From the NCBI GenBank assembly GCA_902362375.1, contig CABIVS010000009.1, positions 198,897 to 262,896 of the forward strand: a stretch of 64,000 nucleotides of DNA, written 5' to 3'. The position numbers and the translations under genes were made by a program. The notes beneath the pieces are model-generated. The model saw only the letters and a list, made by a program, of their open reading frames with translations, ran no database searches and was not told the origin of the DNA. This DNA comes from Bacteroidaceae bacterium (GTDB taxonomy: Bacteria > Bacteroidota > Bacteroidia > Bacteroidales > Bacteroidaceae). Below are positions 51,554 through 60,943 of the stretch, piece after piece. Every line of letters starts with the position of its first letter. Within the stretch, counting starts at the first letter, position 1.

Positions 51554-54132
51554 AAGAATATATTGCGGAAACCGGCGGACGGTATACCTACTCGGACGAT
51601 ATCCTGAACTTGCAGGAACTGGCTCTCAGCATGAGTGCCGTTTTTGACGGCTGCTCGGACTTCATCATCTCCGGATGCGAGATCGAGGGTCCCCGCGTCT
51701 CCCCGGGTTATGTCTGGCTCGGCGGAAAGGTACGCCGTTTCGACGGCTGCGCCGATGCTGTCTATCCCTATTATATATACGAAATCAACCGGCATGAATC
51801 GGTGGTCTACGCCAATGAGGTCAACAAGCGCGGGCGTACCTGTTATCTCTGTGCCGGAGCCAAGGCTGTCCCGGATACGGTCGATCCGGTTACTGACAAA
51901 CTGCCGGCGGCCATCGAGGTGACGGAGAGCTATGCACCCCGGTTCATCGACAAGTTCTTCGGCCGCTATGCTGTCCTGCTCGATACACCTTTTGCCCGGC
52001 AGACCGTCAAGAAGGATCTGGTGCTGGCCGGAACGTTCACCGGGCAGAAAGAAATCAGCTCCAAGACCGCCGTCTCCGTCAGCGGCGGGAACGGCTACAT
52101 GCTCAAAGGCATCGTCAAGGCGGACGGCCATGCCGCCATCGGTGCCTACCTGCACGGTCTGCTTGTCAACGAGATTGTCATCCGGACGGACGGCACGTTC
52201 AGTTTCATGAAACAAGGCAAGGAACTGGCCAGGGTTACGGAAGACGGCATATCCTGCGGTACTTCGCTGAATGAAAACGCCCGGATCGGGGCTGTCCGCA
52301 TCAAGGGATACGACATCTATAACACCTCGGATGTGACGGATGAGGGTTGTATCCGTATCAATTACCACGGCACGGAGGGCGGCGGAACAAAATACCGTGA
52401 CTTTGCCGTGCATGACGGAAAAGCCTGCACCACACCTGTTTTGAAAGTCATCGGGCGTACCGCCACCCTGCAGGTCGGCGGACTGCTCTCCCTGCAAAGC
52501 ACCGGACGGGGTATCGATATTCAGAATACCGCCTATACGAAAGACAATGCCAGGCTGACAAACCTGATTACCTGGCGCGACAGTGCCGCCGCGCTGCTCG
52601 CCACCGTCGGCTTCGACACCGCTGACAGTTTCCGTTTTGCGCTGAGGAACGCTCTGGGCGACATCGTGCTTGCCCCTTTGGGAGCGGTGGATGTGCTCGG
52701 TACGCTTAAAATCAACGGAAAATCCGTGTCCGACACCTATGTGACCGTCAGGGCCTTTACGGAGGCGATGGGAAAGAAAGTGGATGTGGTAGAAGGCAAA
52801 CAGCTCTCTACCGAAGACTTCACGACCGAATACAGGAAGAAACTGGCGGCTATCACTACCGGAGAACTGACGGAGGGCGGCGAAGGTTATGTCACATCGG
52901 GAACCGTCGCGGCGGCTTTGAAAATGAAACTCTCCGCCGACGGGAACCTTTCCGATGTCATGGACAAGGCTGCCGCCCGGAAGAATATCGATGTCTATTC
53001 CAAAGCGGAAGCCGGGGAGGTATTTCTGGAAATCTCCGAAGGATTGAAGGAGCTGGTGCGCCTGACGGCGGACGAGATCAGCGGGCTGACGGCAGAGGAA
53101 GCCGCCGAACTGAAAGCAAAGCGGCAGGCGGCCGTCAGGGATACCCTCGATGCCGAAAAGAAAGGTACCGGGGAGCTGAAACTGGCCAAGACCTCGAACC
53201 TGTCCGACCTTCCGGACAAGGGCAAGGCACGCAAGAACCTCGAAGTCTATTCCACGGCCGAGATAGACCGGATGATGGACGGCAAGCTCGGGACTGACTC
53301 CGCTTACGAGGGCATTGTCTTCACACCCGAACTCAGGGACAAACTGCTGGAAATCAAGACCGGTTCGTTCGCCTACATAGATGAAGGCGGCATTTCGCAC
53401 GCGCAGGTCGAGGGATACGTGATGACCTCGCAGGTTGTCAGGGAACTCAAGAAAAAGGCGGAGCGGCTGATGGGCGGCTACAACGCTTCCGAAAAGGATA
53501 CCATCGCCACCAACCTGAACCTGTATACCAAGGCCGGGGCGGACGCCCGCTTCGCCGCGCTTGAAAACCTGTTCCAGGATTACATCGACTTTTTGACCGG
53601 GCAAGGAAAATCCCCCATGGAAGCCCGGCAGCTCCTGCGGAACAAGTTGGACGTGCTGTCCAAAGACGAAATCGTCAAGGACTACCTGCGCAAGGACGGC
53701 AAACTTTCCGACCTGTCCTTGCCGACAGCGGAGGCGAAACGGCAGGCCTGCCGCGCTATCGGAGCCGCCTATGCGGAAGAATACCAGCCCCTGCTGGCGG
53801 ATACGGGATGGATGCACATGGAGAACAGCGGCTCGGGAACAGATACCCAGGGGCTGTTTATCCGCCAGATCGGGAATATCGTGTCCATACAGGGGTATAT
53901 CAATACCGCACGCAGGGACGGCAGCAACTGGGGCGGCATCGTTGCCGTCATCCCGAACAAGATACAGCCCCCGAGATACAGCGTGCGCTGCAGCGCCGCT
54001 GACTGGAACGATGACCACAAGTACAACCGGGGCTCCTCGTTCACCATCTACGGCGGTTCGCGCAGGATACAGCTTTACGAGCGCGGTATGTACAATGTCA
54101 ATGTAGAACTCAACTTCACCTATTTTGTATAG
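51550..54132 (+). CDS. Second tail fibre protein
   Basis: An 860-residue fibre whose ATG overlaps the gpI-like stop. The N-terminal 130 residues (DDILNLQELALSMSAVFDGC) anchor it to the baseplate. The shaft repeats a unit of the form NLSDVMDKAAARKNIDVYSK, then NLSDLPDKGKARKNLEVYST and YNASEKDTIATNLNLYTKAG, the N-L-S-D...A-R-x-N-L repeat of phage tail fibres. The C-terminus (SSFTIYGGSRRIQLYERGMY) is a likely receptor-binding tip. It carries no chaperone domain. Confidence 0.85.
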   Translation: MKEYIAETGGRYTYSDDILNLQELALSMSAVFDGCSDFIISGCEIEGPRVSPGYVWLGGKVRRFDGCADAVYPYYIYEINRHESVVYANEVNKRGRTCYLCAGAKAVPDTVDPVTDKLPAAIEVTESYAPRFIDKFFGRYAVLLDTPFARQTVKKDLVLAGTFTGQKEISSKTAVSVSGGNGYMLKGIVKADGHAAIGAYLHGLLVNEIVIRTDGTFSFMKQGKELARVTEDGISCGTSLNENARIGAVRIKGYDIYNTSDVTDEGCIRINYHGTEGGGTKYRDFAVHDGKACTTPVLKVIGRTATLQVGGLLSLQSTGRGIDIQNTAYTKDNARLTNLITWRDSAAALLATVGFDTADSFRFALRNALGDIVLAPLGAVDVLGTLKINGKSVSDTYVTVRAFTEAMGKKVDVVEGKQLSTEDFTTEYRKKLAAITTGELTEGGEGYVTSGTVAAALKMKLSADGNLSDVMDKAAARKNIDVYSKAEAGEVFLEISEGLKELVRLTADEISGLTAEEAAELKAKRQAAVRDTLDAEKKGTGELKLAKTSNLSDLPDKGKARKNLEVYSTAEIDRMMDGKLGTDSAYEGIVFTPELRDKLLEIKTGSFAYIDEGGISHAQVEGYVMTSQVVRELKKKAERLMGGYNASEKDTIATNLNLYTKAGADARFAALENLFQDYIDFLTGQGKSPMEARQLLRNKLDVLSKDEIVKDYLRKDGKLSDLSLPTAEAKRQACRAIGAAYAEEYQPLLADTGWMHMENSGSGTDTQGLFIRQIGNIVSIQGYINTARRDGSNWGGIVAVIPNKIQPPRYSVRCSAADWNDDHKYNRGSSFTIYGGSRRIQLYERGMYNVNVELNFTYFV

Positions 54133-54134
54133 TC

Positions 54135-54347
54135 ATGAAACATAAACTCAATGTAAACGGCGATATTGAAAGCCGCCGGAGGATTGCGGAGCGCAGGAAC
54201 GTTCCCGTCCGTGAAACCGTACAGCAAACCATTCAACCGCAACATCATGAAACAGAAGAAAATCAGGCGGCAGCCGCAGAAGAAACCGTCTCCCCGGCAG
54301 CAGAAGCCCCGAAAGCGAGAAGACGGAAGACCGCAGGGGACGCTTAA
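54135..54347 (+). CDS. Small protein downstream of fibre, overlapping next gene
   Basis: A 70-residue protein starting 2 bases after the fibre stop (MKHKLNVNGDIESRRRIAER). It is rich in E, A and Q (QTIQPQHHETEENQAAAAEE) and ends basic. It overlaps the start of the next gene by about 100 bases in a different frame. Both frames have plausible composition, so true overlapping genes are possible. Confidence 0.45.
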   Translation: MKHKLNVNGDIESRRRIAERRNVPVRETVQQTIQPQHHETEENQAAAAEETVSPAAEAPKARRRKTAGDA

Positions 54348-54741
54348 GCGCTTTCCTTTCGACGAGACACGGATAGGCTTCATGCTCCGGTATGAGATGC
54401 CGGTAGTCTATCATCTGCTCCGCAGGTTATGCGCCACGCAGCAGCCCTTCGAGCCGGACTGGCAGGTCATACGGTCGGTGGCGGAGGCATCGAAAGACCC
54501 TTCCTGCGGCAAGGCGAAGTTCCGCCGCTACCTGGACGAGTACCGCCGGGACGGGGTCTATTGCCGGCGCGGGAAACGGCTCACGCCGGAGCGCAAAGCC
54601 TACTATGAAGGCATATGCCGCCGCAAGAGAGAAGAGTATATCCGCCGGAACCGCAGGAGGCTGCTTGCCGAAGCGCGGAACGCGCCGGGCGGCGACAGAC
54701 TGCTCGGAGAGATTAAAAGCATTCTTAAAATGAAACGGTAA
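54247..54741 (+). CDS. Very basic hypothetical protein
   Basis: A 164-residue, highly basic protein starting at 54247 (MKQKKIRRQPQKKPSPRQQK); a longer start at 54166 is possible. The conserved-looking core is DETRIGFMLRYEMPVVYHLL and KFRRYLDEYRRDGVYCRRGK, followed by arginine-rich helices. It looks like a nucleic-acid binding protein at the end of the virion operon, for example a small packaging or internal head protein, but I do not recognise the family. Confidence 0.6.
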   Translation: MKQKKIRRQPQKKPSPRQQKPRKREDGRPQGTLKRFPFDETRIGFMLRYEMPVVYHLLRRLCATQQPFEPDWQVIRSVAEASKDPSCGKAKFRRYLDEYRRDGVYCRRGKRLTPERKAYYEGICRRKREEYIRRNRRRLLAEARNAPGGDRLLGEIKSILKMKR

Positions 54742-55022
54742 TGCGCTGAAGGACAATGCCGGTGAGAAACATTCATGTACATGTATGGCTGTTCCGGGTA
54801 ATTTGCCTAATTTTGTATTCCACGGTCGCTGCAAGACCTTTCCATATTGTCAAATGAGTATCCTCTTTCGGGATACGGTCAGCGAGACATCCTCTCCCAA
54901 TTTTATCAGTTGAACGCGGACGGTGCAACCGAACCCGTCCGTCCTGTTACCAGTTTCTTTGCGATGCGGGTATACCGTGTCGCATTCTTCGGGCATTTTT
55001 AAATCCATAAAACAAAGCGTTT
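54742..55022 (+). other. Intergenic region before replication operon
   Basis: No gene is seen in these 281 bases. They contain a TAATTTTG box at 54808-54815 matching the Bacteroidota -7 consensus (TAnnTTTG) and a short hairpin (CGGACGG/CCGTCCG, 54917-54941). This is the likely promoter region for the rightward SSB-SbcCD-RuvC-type early genes, and it lacks a good late-promoter motif. Confidence 0.5.
54808..54815 (+). promoter_or_regulatory. Host-type -7 box upstream of replication genes
   Basis: TAATTTTG matches TAnnTTTG; only a weak TATG (54784-54787) lies at the -33 position. It would give the replication genes an early, host-read promoter. Confidence 0.4.
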
Positions 55023-56282
55023 ATGCAAGAAGAAGAAAAGAACAACGGCATGGAAGGCATGTCTGTCGAGGAAATGTTCCTCGGCGTTCAGGAATCTTAT
55101 CAGGAGGCACAGTTGCGTGCCCAGGAGGAGAACAGGGCGTTCGCCCGTACGGAGTTCTTCCGCATGGACAAGTTCGGGACTTACCGTCTCCGTATCCTGC
55201 CCATCGCTCCCAATCCGGACGGCTCGCCGACACGTCCGGGCTATGAGTATCCCGTCCACCAGCTGCTTCTGGAGCTGGAGAAACCCGCTACGGGGAACAA
55301 GCCCCAGAAGATGTATGTCACTGTCACCCGCGCTACCGATGCCGGATATAGCGTTGATCCCATCGAGACTTACCGCCGCATGGCCGTCGAAGCCGCAAAA
55401 GAGGACGGGGACGACAAACTGGCGGAAAAGATTGCCGGGGGCTCGTTCGGAGGCGGTCTGAAATACAGTTACGGCCACTGTCTCTATGTATTCGACCTGG
55501 GTGAACGAGCCAAAGGCGTGCAGATGATGACCCTTTCCCATGCCCAGTTCAAGGATCTGGATGAGAGGAAGTTCAAGCTGTGGAGCAAGAAACTGGCCAA
55601 GAATCCGTCTTACCCGTGCCCGATTTCCTCGGTGTATGACGCCTATCCGGTGGAGATTGAAAAGCGCAAGAACGGAGCCAAGACCGAGTATGTCATTTCC
55701 ATTGACAACGAATCGGAACCGGTACCGTTGACCAAGGAGGAGCTGACCGCCCTGATGGGTGCGCCGCGTATCCCGGAAATCATCTACCGCTACACCCGTT
55801 ATCATCTGGGAGCCACCGTCGAGTTCCTCAAACAGTGCGACGGTATCTACGGCATGTCGCTCATGGAGACGGATGAAATGAAGACGGTCATCGACACGCT
55901 GGACGGTGAACTGCCCAAGGAGGATATATCCGCGTTCTCGTTCGACCGCCGTACGAAAGATAACAGAGAAAACGGGCGTGAAGGCGGAGGCATCTCGCTG
56001 GACGACCTTTTCGAACGTTATGACGAGCTTCAGCGGCAGGAACTCGGTGAGAAGACCGAGGAAGGCCAGGAGCTGCGTGCGATGATCCGCGGCTACATCG
56101 AGCAGGAAGGGCTCTCCGTGCGTGTCACACGCTCCACGAGCAACCGGGAACTACTCGACCTGATCGAAAGCGAGATGGAGGGTCCGAAGCCCAGTGACGA
56201 ACCGGAGGATGTCCCCGGGGAGGAAGAAGAGCAGCCGGAGGAAACGGAAGAGCGTGCCGGGCGTCCCCGCCACCGCAGATAA
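55023..56282 (+). CDS. Single-strand DNA-binding protein (T4 gp32-like)
   Basis: A 419-residue protein upstream of the gp47/gp46-like genes. The region FFRMDKFGTYRLRILPIAPN followed by PVHQLLLELEKP resembles the OB-fold start of gp32-type SSBs, and the C-terminus is strongly acidic (PGEEEEQPEETEE) as in proteins that recruit replication partners. It likely coats single-stranded phage DNA and helps recombination. The call is from pattern and operon place; alternatives include another replication accessory protein. Confidence 0.6.
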   Translation: MQEEEKNNGMEGMSVEEMFLGVQESYQEAQLRAQEENRAFARTEFFRMDKFGTYRLRILPIAPNPDGSPTRPGYEYPVHQLLLELEKPATGNKPQKMYVTVTRATDAGYSVDPIETYRRMAVEAAKEDGDDKLAEKIAGGSFGGGLKYSYGHCLYVFDLGERAKGVQMMTLSHAQFKDLDERKFKLWSKKLAKNPSYPCPISSVYDAYPVEIEKRKNGAKTEYVISIDNESEPVPLTKEELTALMGAPRIPEIIYRYTRYHLGATVEFLKQCDGIYGMSLMETDEMKTVIDTLDGELPKEDISAFSFDRRTKDNRENGREGGGISLDDLFERYDELQRQELGEKTEEGQELRAMIRGYIEQEGLSVRVTRSTSNRELLDLIESEMEGPKPSDEPEDVPGEEEEQPEETEERAGRPRHRR

Positions 56283-56311
56283 GCCTTTCACAAGTTCTTG
56301 AATTCTAATCC

Positions 56312-56337
56312 GACGGGAGGCATCCGGGCCTCCCGTC
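56312..56337 (+). terminator. Hairpin between SSB and SbcD genes
   Basis: GACGGGAGGC and GCCTCCCGTC form a perfect 10-bp stem with a 6-base loop. No T-run follows, so it may reduce rather than end transcription. Confidence 0.55.
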
Positions 56338-56356
56338 CTAATCACAATCACTTAGT

Positions 56357-57424
56357 ATGAAAGAGAACAAACCCTGCCTTTTGTTATTGAATGACATCCA
56401 CATCTCGAAAGACAACATCCCTGCATTCCAGGCCAACTGGCAGGAGGCCATGGGAATTTGCAGGGAACGGGATATCCGGGAAGTGGTTGTCGGAGGAGAC
56501 CTGTTCTTTTCCCGTGCCGCCCAGACACTCGATGTCCTGCTGGCCGTCAGGGATATGCTTGTATCCGCCGCGGACCATGACATTCATGTCACGCTGGCGG
56601 AAGGGAACCACGACAAGGTGAACCAGGAATCCCTGCGCGGATATTGTCATGTCTTCGACCGGCATCCGAATGTGACTGTCGTGGATGAGTACCTGACCCT
56701 GTGCCGCCCGGAATGGAAGTTCGCGCTCCATGTAATGAGCTATTTTCCGGAAGACGGCTCTTTTGCCGAAAGGCTCGGACGATTGGCTGCGGAAGCGCTT
56801 TCCGGAGAACCGGAGCACTTCCTCTACATCCATGAGGGTATCAACGGGGCATTGGCACAGCCTTCGGAAAAGGAACTGCCTGCCAGGATATTCTCTCCTT
56901 TCGACAAGGTCTTTGTCGGCCATTACCACAACCGTACCGTCATTCCGGGGACGGGAATCGAATATATCGGTTCCTCGCGCCAGCATAACTTCGGGGAGGA
57001 CGAGGAGAAAGGATACACGGTGCTGTATACGGACGGCACGTACGAGTTTGTCAAGAACCGCGTGAACATGCGGTACCGTGTCATGGATATGCCGGCGGAA
57101 CGTGCCGGGTTGCACCTGATGGACGAGCTGCGTGAAATGGAGGCCGATGGTCGCTACAAGGTCAAGGTGCGTGTCCATGCACCTGCCGCCGCGATGAAAT
57201 CGGTGGACAAAGCCGCCTTGCTGGAAGCCGGAGCGGCGAAGGTAGAACTGGTTGCCGATGACGAGCAGCTGCCGGAGGCGGTATCCTCTTCGCTCTTCGA
57301 GAAATTCGACAGCCGCCGCATCCGGGAAACCTACGAGGACTTCTGCCGGGAGAAACAGATCGAGGATGTGTCGATGGGATTGGAGTATTTATCTAGAATA
57401 GAAAACAGATCATGTGGAAATTAA
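56357..57424 (+). CDS. SbcD/gp47-type nuclease
   Basis: A 355-residue metallophosphoesterase nuclease, the counterpart of T4 gp47 and Mre11/SbcD. Metal motifs are LLLNDIHISKDN (DxH), VVVGGDLFFSR (GD), LAEGNHDKVNQ (GNHD) and VGHYHNRTVIPG (GHxH). It pairs with the ATPase encoded just downstream to process broken or recombining DNA ends during phage replication. The next gene overlaps it by 13 bases. Confidence 0.9.
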   Translation: MKENKPCLLLLNDIHISKDNIPAFQANWQEAMGICRERDIREVVVGGDLFFSRAAQTLDVLLAVRDMLVSAADHDIHVTLAEGNHDKVNQESLRGYCHVFDRHPNVTVVDEYLTLCRPEWKFALHVMSYFPEDGSFAERLGRLAAEALSGEPEHFLYIHEGINGALAQPSEKELPARIFSPFDKVFVGHYHNRTVIPGTGIEYIGSSRQHNFGEDEEKGYTVLYTDGTYEFVKNRVNMRYRVMDMPAERAGLHLMDELREMEADGRYKVKVRVHAPAAAMKSVDKAALLEAGAAKVELVADDEQLPEAVSSSLFEKFDSRRIRETYEDFCREKQIEDVSMGLEYLSRIENRSCGN

Positions 57425-59736
57425 AGACGATAGAAGCCGAAAATCTCTGCGCCTTCCGTTCGCTGTCCTACATGCTGCGGCAAGGCGTGACGACATTGAT
57501 TTTCGGCGATAACCGGGACAATGAGTCCCAGCAGTCGAACGGGGCCGGCAAGTCTGCCCTGTTGGAATGCATTGCCGTGGGTATCACGGGCAGCCCGCTT
57601 AGAAAGATACGCTCGGAGGAGATTATCAACGATGCAGCGGAAGAATGCCGTATCGCTTTGCGTTTCATCAACGATTCCGCCGCCGAGGAACTGCTCGTCA
57701 ACCGCCGTATCCCGCGCAAGGGGGCTTCCTCTGTCAGCTGTACGCTTTACCGTGGCGGCAAGCAGGTGGTAACCGATGAAGCGGTACAGCCTTCGGTGGA
57801 TGCCTATAACCGGTATATTCTTGACAAACTGGGTATCACACGCGACGAGCTGCTCAACAATTTCATCCTTTCCAAATACCGGTATGAGGATTTCCTCTCG
57901 TCATCGGACAAGGAGAAGAAAGAGGTCATCAACCGCTTTTCCAACGGTATCCTGGTGGATGAAGCCATCGCCAAAGTGGAGGAAGACATCGTGCCGCTCT
58001 CTGAAAAGAAACGGCAGGTGGAACTGGAACTGGCCGGGTTGGACGGGCGTATCGGGATGTTACAGGAGCAGATACGCAAGGAGGAGGAAGCCGGAGCCGA
58101 GCGGGGGCGTACCCGTGTGGAACGTATCATGGGACTGGAAACGGCCATAGCGGCCAAGAGGGAGCAGATCCGTACCGGGCACGAGAACGTGGACAGGCTT
58201 GAGGAACAGCTTGCCGGAGTGCAGCGGGCGGACGAGGCTTTGCAGGAACTGGAAGCCGGAGATACCGCATTGGAAGCATGTCTGGAAAAGATAGCGGAAA
58301 TGATGTCCCTCTTTCCCGATGCCCGGCAGACGGACTGGGACAAGGTCATTGCCGAAAAGAAAGGACGGTTACAGACCGCCACAGAGCGGCTGAAGGATTG
58401 CGATGCCGTCTTGAAGCAGGCGGAACAGGAACTGAAAAACAGGACTGACGGCTGGGAACAGTTCAAGAAGGAGTATGCCGCATTCTGTGAGGCATACAGG
58501 GATCAGTCCGATACGACTGCGGAGAGACTGCGGGAAATCGACATCCGTCTGCGCGACCTGTCCGGCAGCATCGAGGAACTGCGTCATAAACGGCGTATCG
58601 TTTCTGCCGGTATTGACGGCCTCTCGAACAAACTGGCCGGCTCCATCACCTGTCCTTTCTGCGGGCATGAGTTTCTGGTGGCAGAACCACAGTTCGACAT
58701 CGAGGCCGGCATGAAGGAACTGAAGCTCCGTCAACGGCAGCTCACGGAAATCAACGGCCGTATCGATGAGAAGCAGGAGGAGACGGATGCCGTGGAGTTG
58801 CAGCAGAACCGGCTGAACCATGAGCGCCGGATATTGGAAGGCAGACGCACCGGATGGGAGGAGCAGCTGGCCGGGCACGAACGGGCCATCAGGAATGCCA
58901 CCCGCCACGTGGAAGAGGTGGAAAGCGGGCATAAACGCATCGCTTCCGAAATTACCGCCCTGCAAAGTGAAATCGAAGGTGTCCGCCGCAAGGTATTCGA
59001 CGAGGTGTTCGGATTCATAGACGAGCGCAATGCCGCACTGAACCGCGGCATACGGGTAGGCAAGGAAGATATACAGGCTGCGGCCTGCGCCATCGACACT
59101 TTGCAGGCCACGATCCGGGAGCTGGATGAGGCGGCTTCACCCGACCTCATACAATCGCTCAAGGACACTCTCCGTGAAACGCGCGGGAAGTCCAACGAGG
59201 CGGCAGGGCGCAAGACGGCCGTCGATGCCCGGGTCCGTGCCCTGGAGATACAGCGGGAACGGTTCGTGCAGTTCAAGACCTATCTGGCCAACACGAAAAT
59301 CGAGGCGCTCAGCCGTATCACCAACGAGTTCCTGCAAGACATCGGCAGCGACATCCGTATCCGCTTCGACGGGTATACCGTCCTCAAGAGTGGTAAGGTA
59401 AGGGAGAAAATCTCCATCTCACTGCTGCGCGACGGCATGGACTGCGGCTCGTTCGGCAAGTTTTCGGCAGGCGAAGCCGCCCGTGTGAATTTGGCGACCA
59501 TCCTTGCCATGCAGAAACTCGTGAACAGCAACTGCGACGGGGACAAGGGACTGGATCTGCTCGTGCTGGACGAGATACTCGAGGCGGTCGATGAAGCGGG
59601 GCTGGCCTCCATGTTCGAGGCGCTGAACTCGCTCGGCGGTACCGTGCTGGTAGTCTCGCACGGGAATGTGGCTGAAGGCTATCCGCATAAACTGGTAATC
59701 GTGAAAGAGAATGGCGAATCGAGACTCGGAGAATAG
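57412..59736 (+). CDS. SbcC/gp46-type SMC-like ATPase
   Basis: A 774-residue SMC-like ATPase, the partner of the nuclease upstream. Walker A is SNGAGKSALLECIAVG (residue 42), followed by long coiled coils (residues 190-600) split by a zinc-hook-type ITCPFCGHEFL near 420. The signature is FSAGEAARVNLATILAMQKL and Walker B is LDLLVLDEILEAVDEAG near 720. The hook C-x-x-C lets two molecules dimerise. The gene overlaps the resolvase gene by 26 bases. Confidence 0.93.
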   Translation: MWKLKTIEAENLCAFRSLSYMLRQGVTTLIFGDNRDNESQQSNGAGKSALLECIAVGITGSPLRKIRSEEIINDAAEECRIALRFINDSAAEELLVNRRIPRKGASSVSCTLYRGGKQVVTDEAVQPSVDAYNRYILDKLGITRDELLNNFILSKYRYEDFLSSSDKEKKEVINRFSNGILVDEAIAKVEEDIVPLSEKKRQVELELAGLDGRIGMLQEQIRKEEEAGAERGRTRVERIMGLETAIAAKREQIRTGHENVDRLEEQLAGVQRADEALQELEAGDTALEACLEKIAEMMSLFPDARQTDWDKVIAEKKGRLQTATERLKDCDAVLKQAEQELKNRTDGWEQFKKEYAAFCEAYRDQSDTTAERLREIDIRLRDLSGSIEELRHKRRIVSAGIDGLSNKLAGSITCPFCGHEFLVAEPQFDIEAGMKELKLRQRQLTEINGRIDEKQEETDAVELQQNRLNHERRILEGRRTGWEEQLAGHERAIRNATRHVEEVESGHKRIASEITALQSEIEGVRRKVFDEVFGFIDERNAALNRGIRVGKEDIQAAACAIDTLQATIRELDEAASPDLIQSLKDTLRETRGKSNEAAGRKTAVDARVRALEIQRERFVQFKTYLANTKIEALSRITNEFLQDIGSDIRIRFDGYTVLKSGKVREKISISLLRDGMDCGSFGKFSAGEAARVNLATILAMQKLVNSNCDGDKGLDLLVLDEILEAVDEAGLASMFEALNSLGGTVLVVSHGNVAEGYPHKLVIVKENGESRLGE

Positions 59737-60196
59737 CGTACTGACCCGGGAGCAGGTACTGGCGCTGGACATCGCCACGCATACCGGATACTTCTCCCTG
59801 CATGAGGCCGGGACATGGAACTTCACCGAAAGCAAACGGCGCAACGGCAACAAGATGCACGGCGCTTTCAGGACTACGCTGCTCTCGCTGCTCCGTCGTT
59901 ACGGCATCCGCCGCGTCGTGGCCGAGGATGTGAGCGTGAACCGCCATTTCTACGACATGCGGCGGCTCTCGGAACTCAGGGGTATCCTGCTCGAAGTGTG
60001 CGATGAACTGGATATCCCGGAACCGGAGTTCGTCAACCCGGCTGTCCTCAAGAAATGGGCGACGGGAGACGGACACGCCACCAAGACGCAGATGGTCGCG
60101 GCCTGCAAGGACAGATACGGTATTGTCCCGGTGGATGACAATGCGGCGGATGCCTGCCACCTCTTCTACTATTACATCCGCAGGCACAGGCTGTGA
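59711..60196 (+). CDS. RuvC-like Holliday junction resolvase
   Basis: A 161-residue RNase H-fold nuclease. Catalytic acids appear at VLALDIATHTGYFSL (first D), RRVVAEDVSVN (E) and VDDNAADACHLFYYYI (final D cluster), the RuvC/phage resolvase order. It would cut four-way junctions and debranch concatemers before packaging. It starts inside the SbcC-like gene and is followed by the terminator at 60224. Confidence 0.85.
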   Translation: MANRDSENSVLTREQVLALDIATHTGYFSLHEAGTWNFTESKRRNGNKMHGAFRTTLLSLLRRYGIRRVVAEDVSVNRHFYDMRRLSELRGILLEVCDELDIPEPEFVNPAVLKKWATGDGHATKTQMVAACKDRYGIVPVDDNAADACHLFYYYIRRHRL

Positions 60197-60223
60197 CAAG
60201 CCGACAACGGTTTGGATTTTTTC

Positions 60224-60254
60224 CGGGCGGCGGTAATGCTGCCGCCCGTTTTTT
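60224..60254. terminator. Intrinsic terminator after resolvase
   Basis: CGGGCGGC and GCCGCCCG (with more inner pairs possible) around a 9-base loop, then TTTTTT. An A/T run also lies on the left side. It separates the recombination genes from the sigma-factor operon. Confidence 0.88.
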
Positions 60255-60325
60255 CAATTGACGCTCACGGTAGCTGACAGATTAGGACATGAGATTCATT
60301 ATCAACCTTTTCAGTCAGTGGAAAC

Positions 60326-60943
60326 GTGGAAAAGAAAGATGTGTTTATTGCGGTTCTCCAGCCTGAAGACGAATCCGCGAGACAGAGGGCGGAACTTCTC
60401 AGAAAATATGTGATGCCGCACAAGAATCTGATATACAGCATTTGTATCAAATATACCTATAACCAGGAGGACATCGAGGACAACTACCTCGAGGCGTTGG
60501 CCAACTTCTTCAAGTATATGGACAGTTATGACCCGGCCCGTCCGGTAAAGACCTGGATCTATGCCGTGACCAAACGGCTTGTGGCGGACCTGAACAACCG
60601 CAACAGGAACCGCATGCCCCCGGACGACAATATCGACATTTCGGAAATATCCTCTTCGCTGTCGGATGAGGACGAACCGTCGGGAAACAGCATGGGGATG
60701 GACAACTACCGCGAGTTCTATAACGATGACATCCTCTGGGCACTGGACCGGCTCAAACCGATTTACCGGGAAGCCCTGCTCTTGCAGCAGGCTGGTTACA
60801 AACTCGGGGAAATCATGGAAATCACCTATAACAACGGTACTTTGCAGACCAGGAACGTAGAAACGGTAAAAAGCCGCATCTTCCTAGCCAAGACGCAGCT
60901 GCGCAAACTATTGACACGCGATGGAGAGAAAAGAATGGATTGA
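60326..60943 (+). CDS. ECF-like sigma-70 family factor
   Basis: A 205-residue sigma factor with only regions 2 and 4, like ECF sigmas. Region 2 shows IYSICIKYTYNQEDIEDNYL and PVKTWIYAVTKRLVADLNNR (residues 35-95); region 4 shows WALDRLKPIYREALLLQQAG and YKLGEIMEITYNNGTLQT plus VKSRIFLAKTQLRKLL. GTG start at 60326. Phages use such factors to switch the host polymerase to late genes. The nine MAACCW-N17/18-TAYWCTTT sites near structural genes are the obvious candidate targets, because ECF factors favour an AAC-containing -35. Overlaps the next gene by 23 bases. Confidence 0.88.
   Translation: MEKKDVFIAVLQPEDESARQRAELLRKYVMPHKNLIYSICIKYTYNQEDIEDNYLEALANFFKYMDSYDPARPVKTWIYAVTKRLVADLNNRNRNRMPPDDNIDISEISSSLSDEDEPSGNSMGMDNYREFYNDDILWALDRLKPIYREALLLQQAGYKLGEIMEITYNNGTLQTRNVETVKSRIFLAKTQLRKLLTRDGEKRMD

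Noticed and set aside
51496..54018. 840-residue open frame on the minus strand opposite the second tail fibre
   Set aside because: It is the antisense shadow of a GC-biased fibre gene; the plus-strand protein has clear fibre repeats and gene spacing, and the minus frame has no domain pattern.
60289..60366. 25-residue frame MRFIINLFSQWKRG... with a C-V-Y-C-G end ahead of the sigma factor
   Set aside because: Too short and overlapping the sigma factor start; CxxC occurrence is likely chance.
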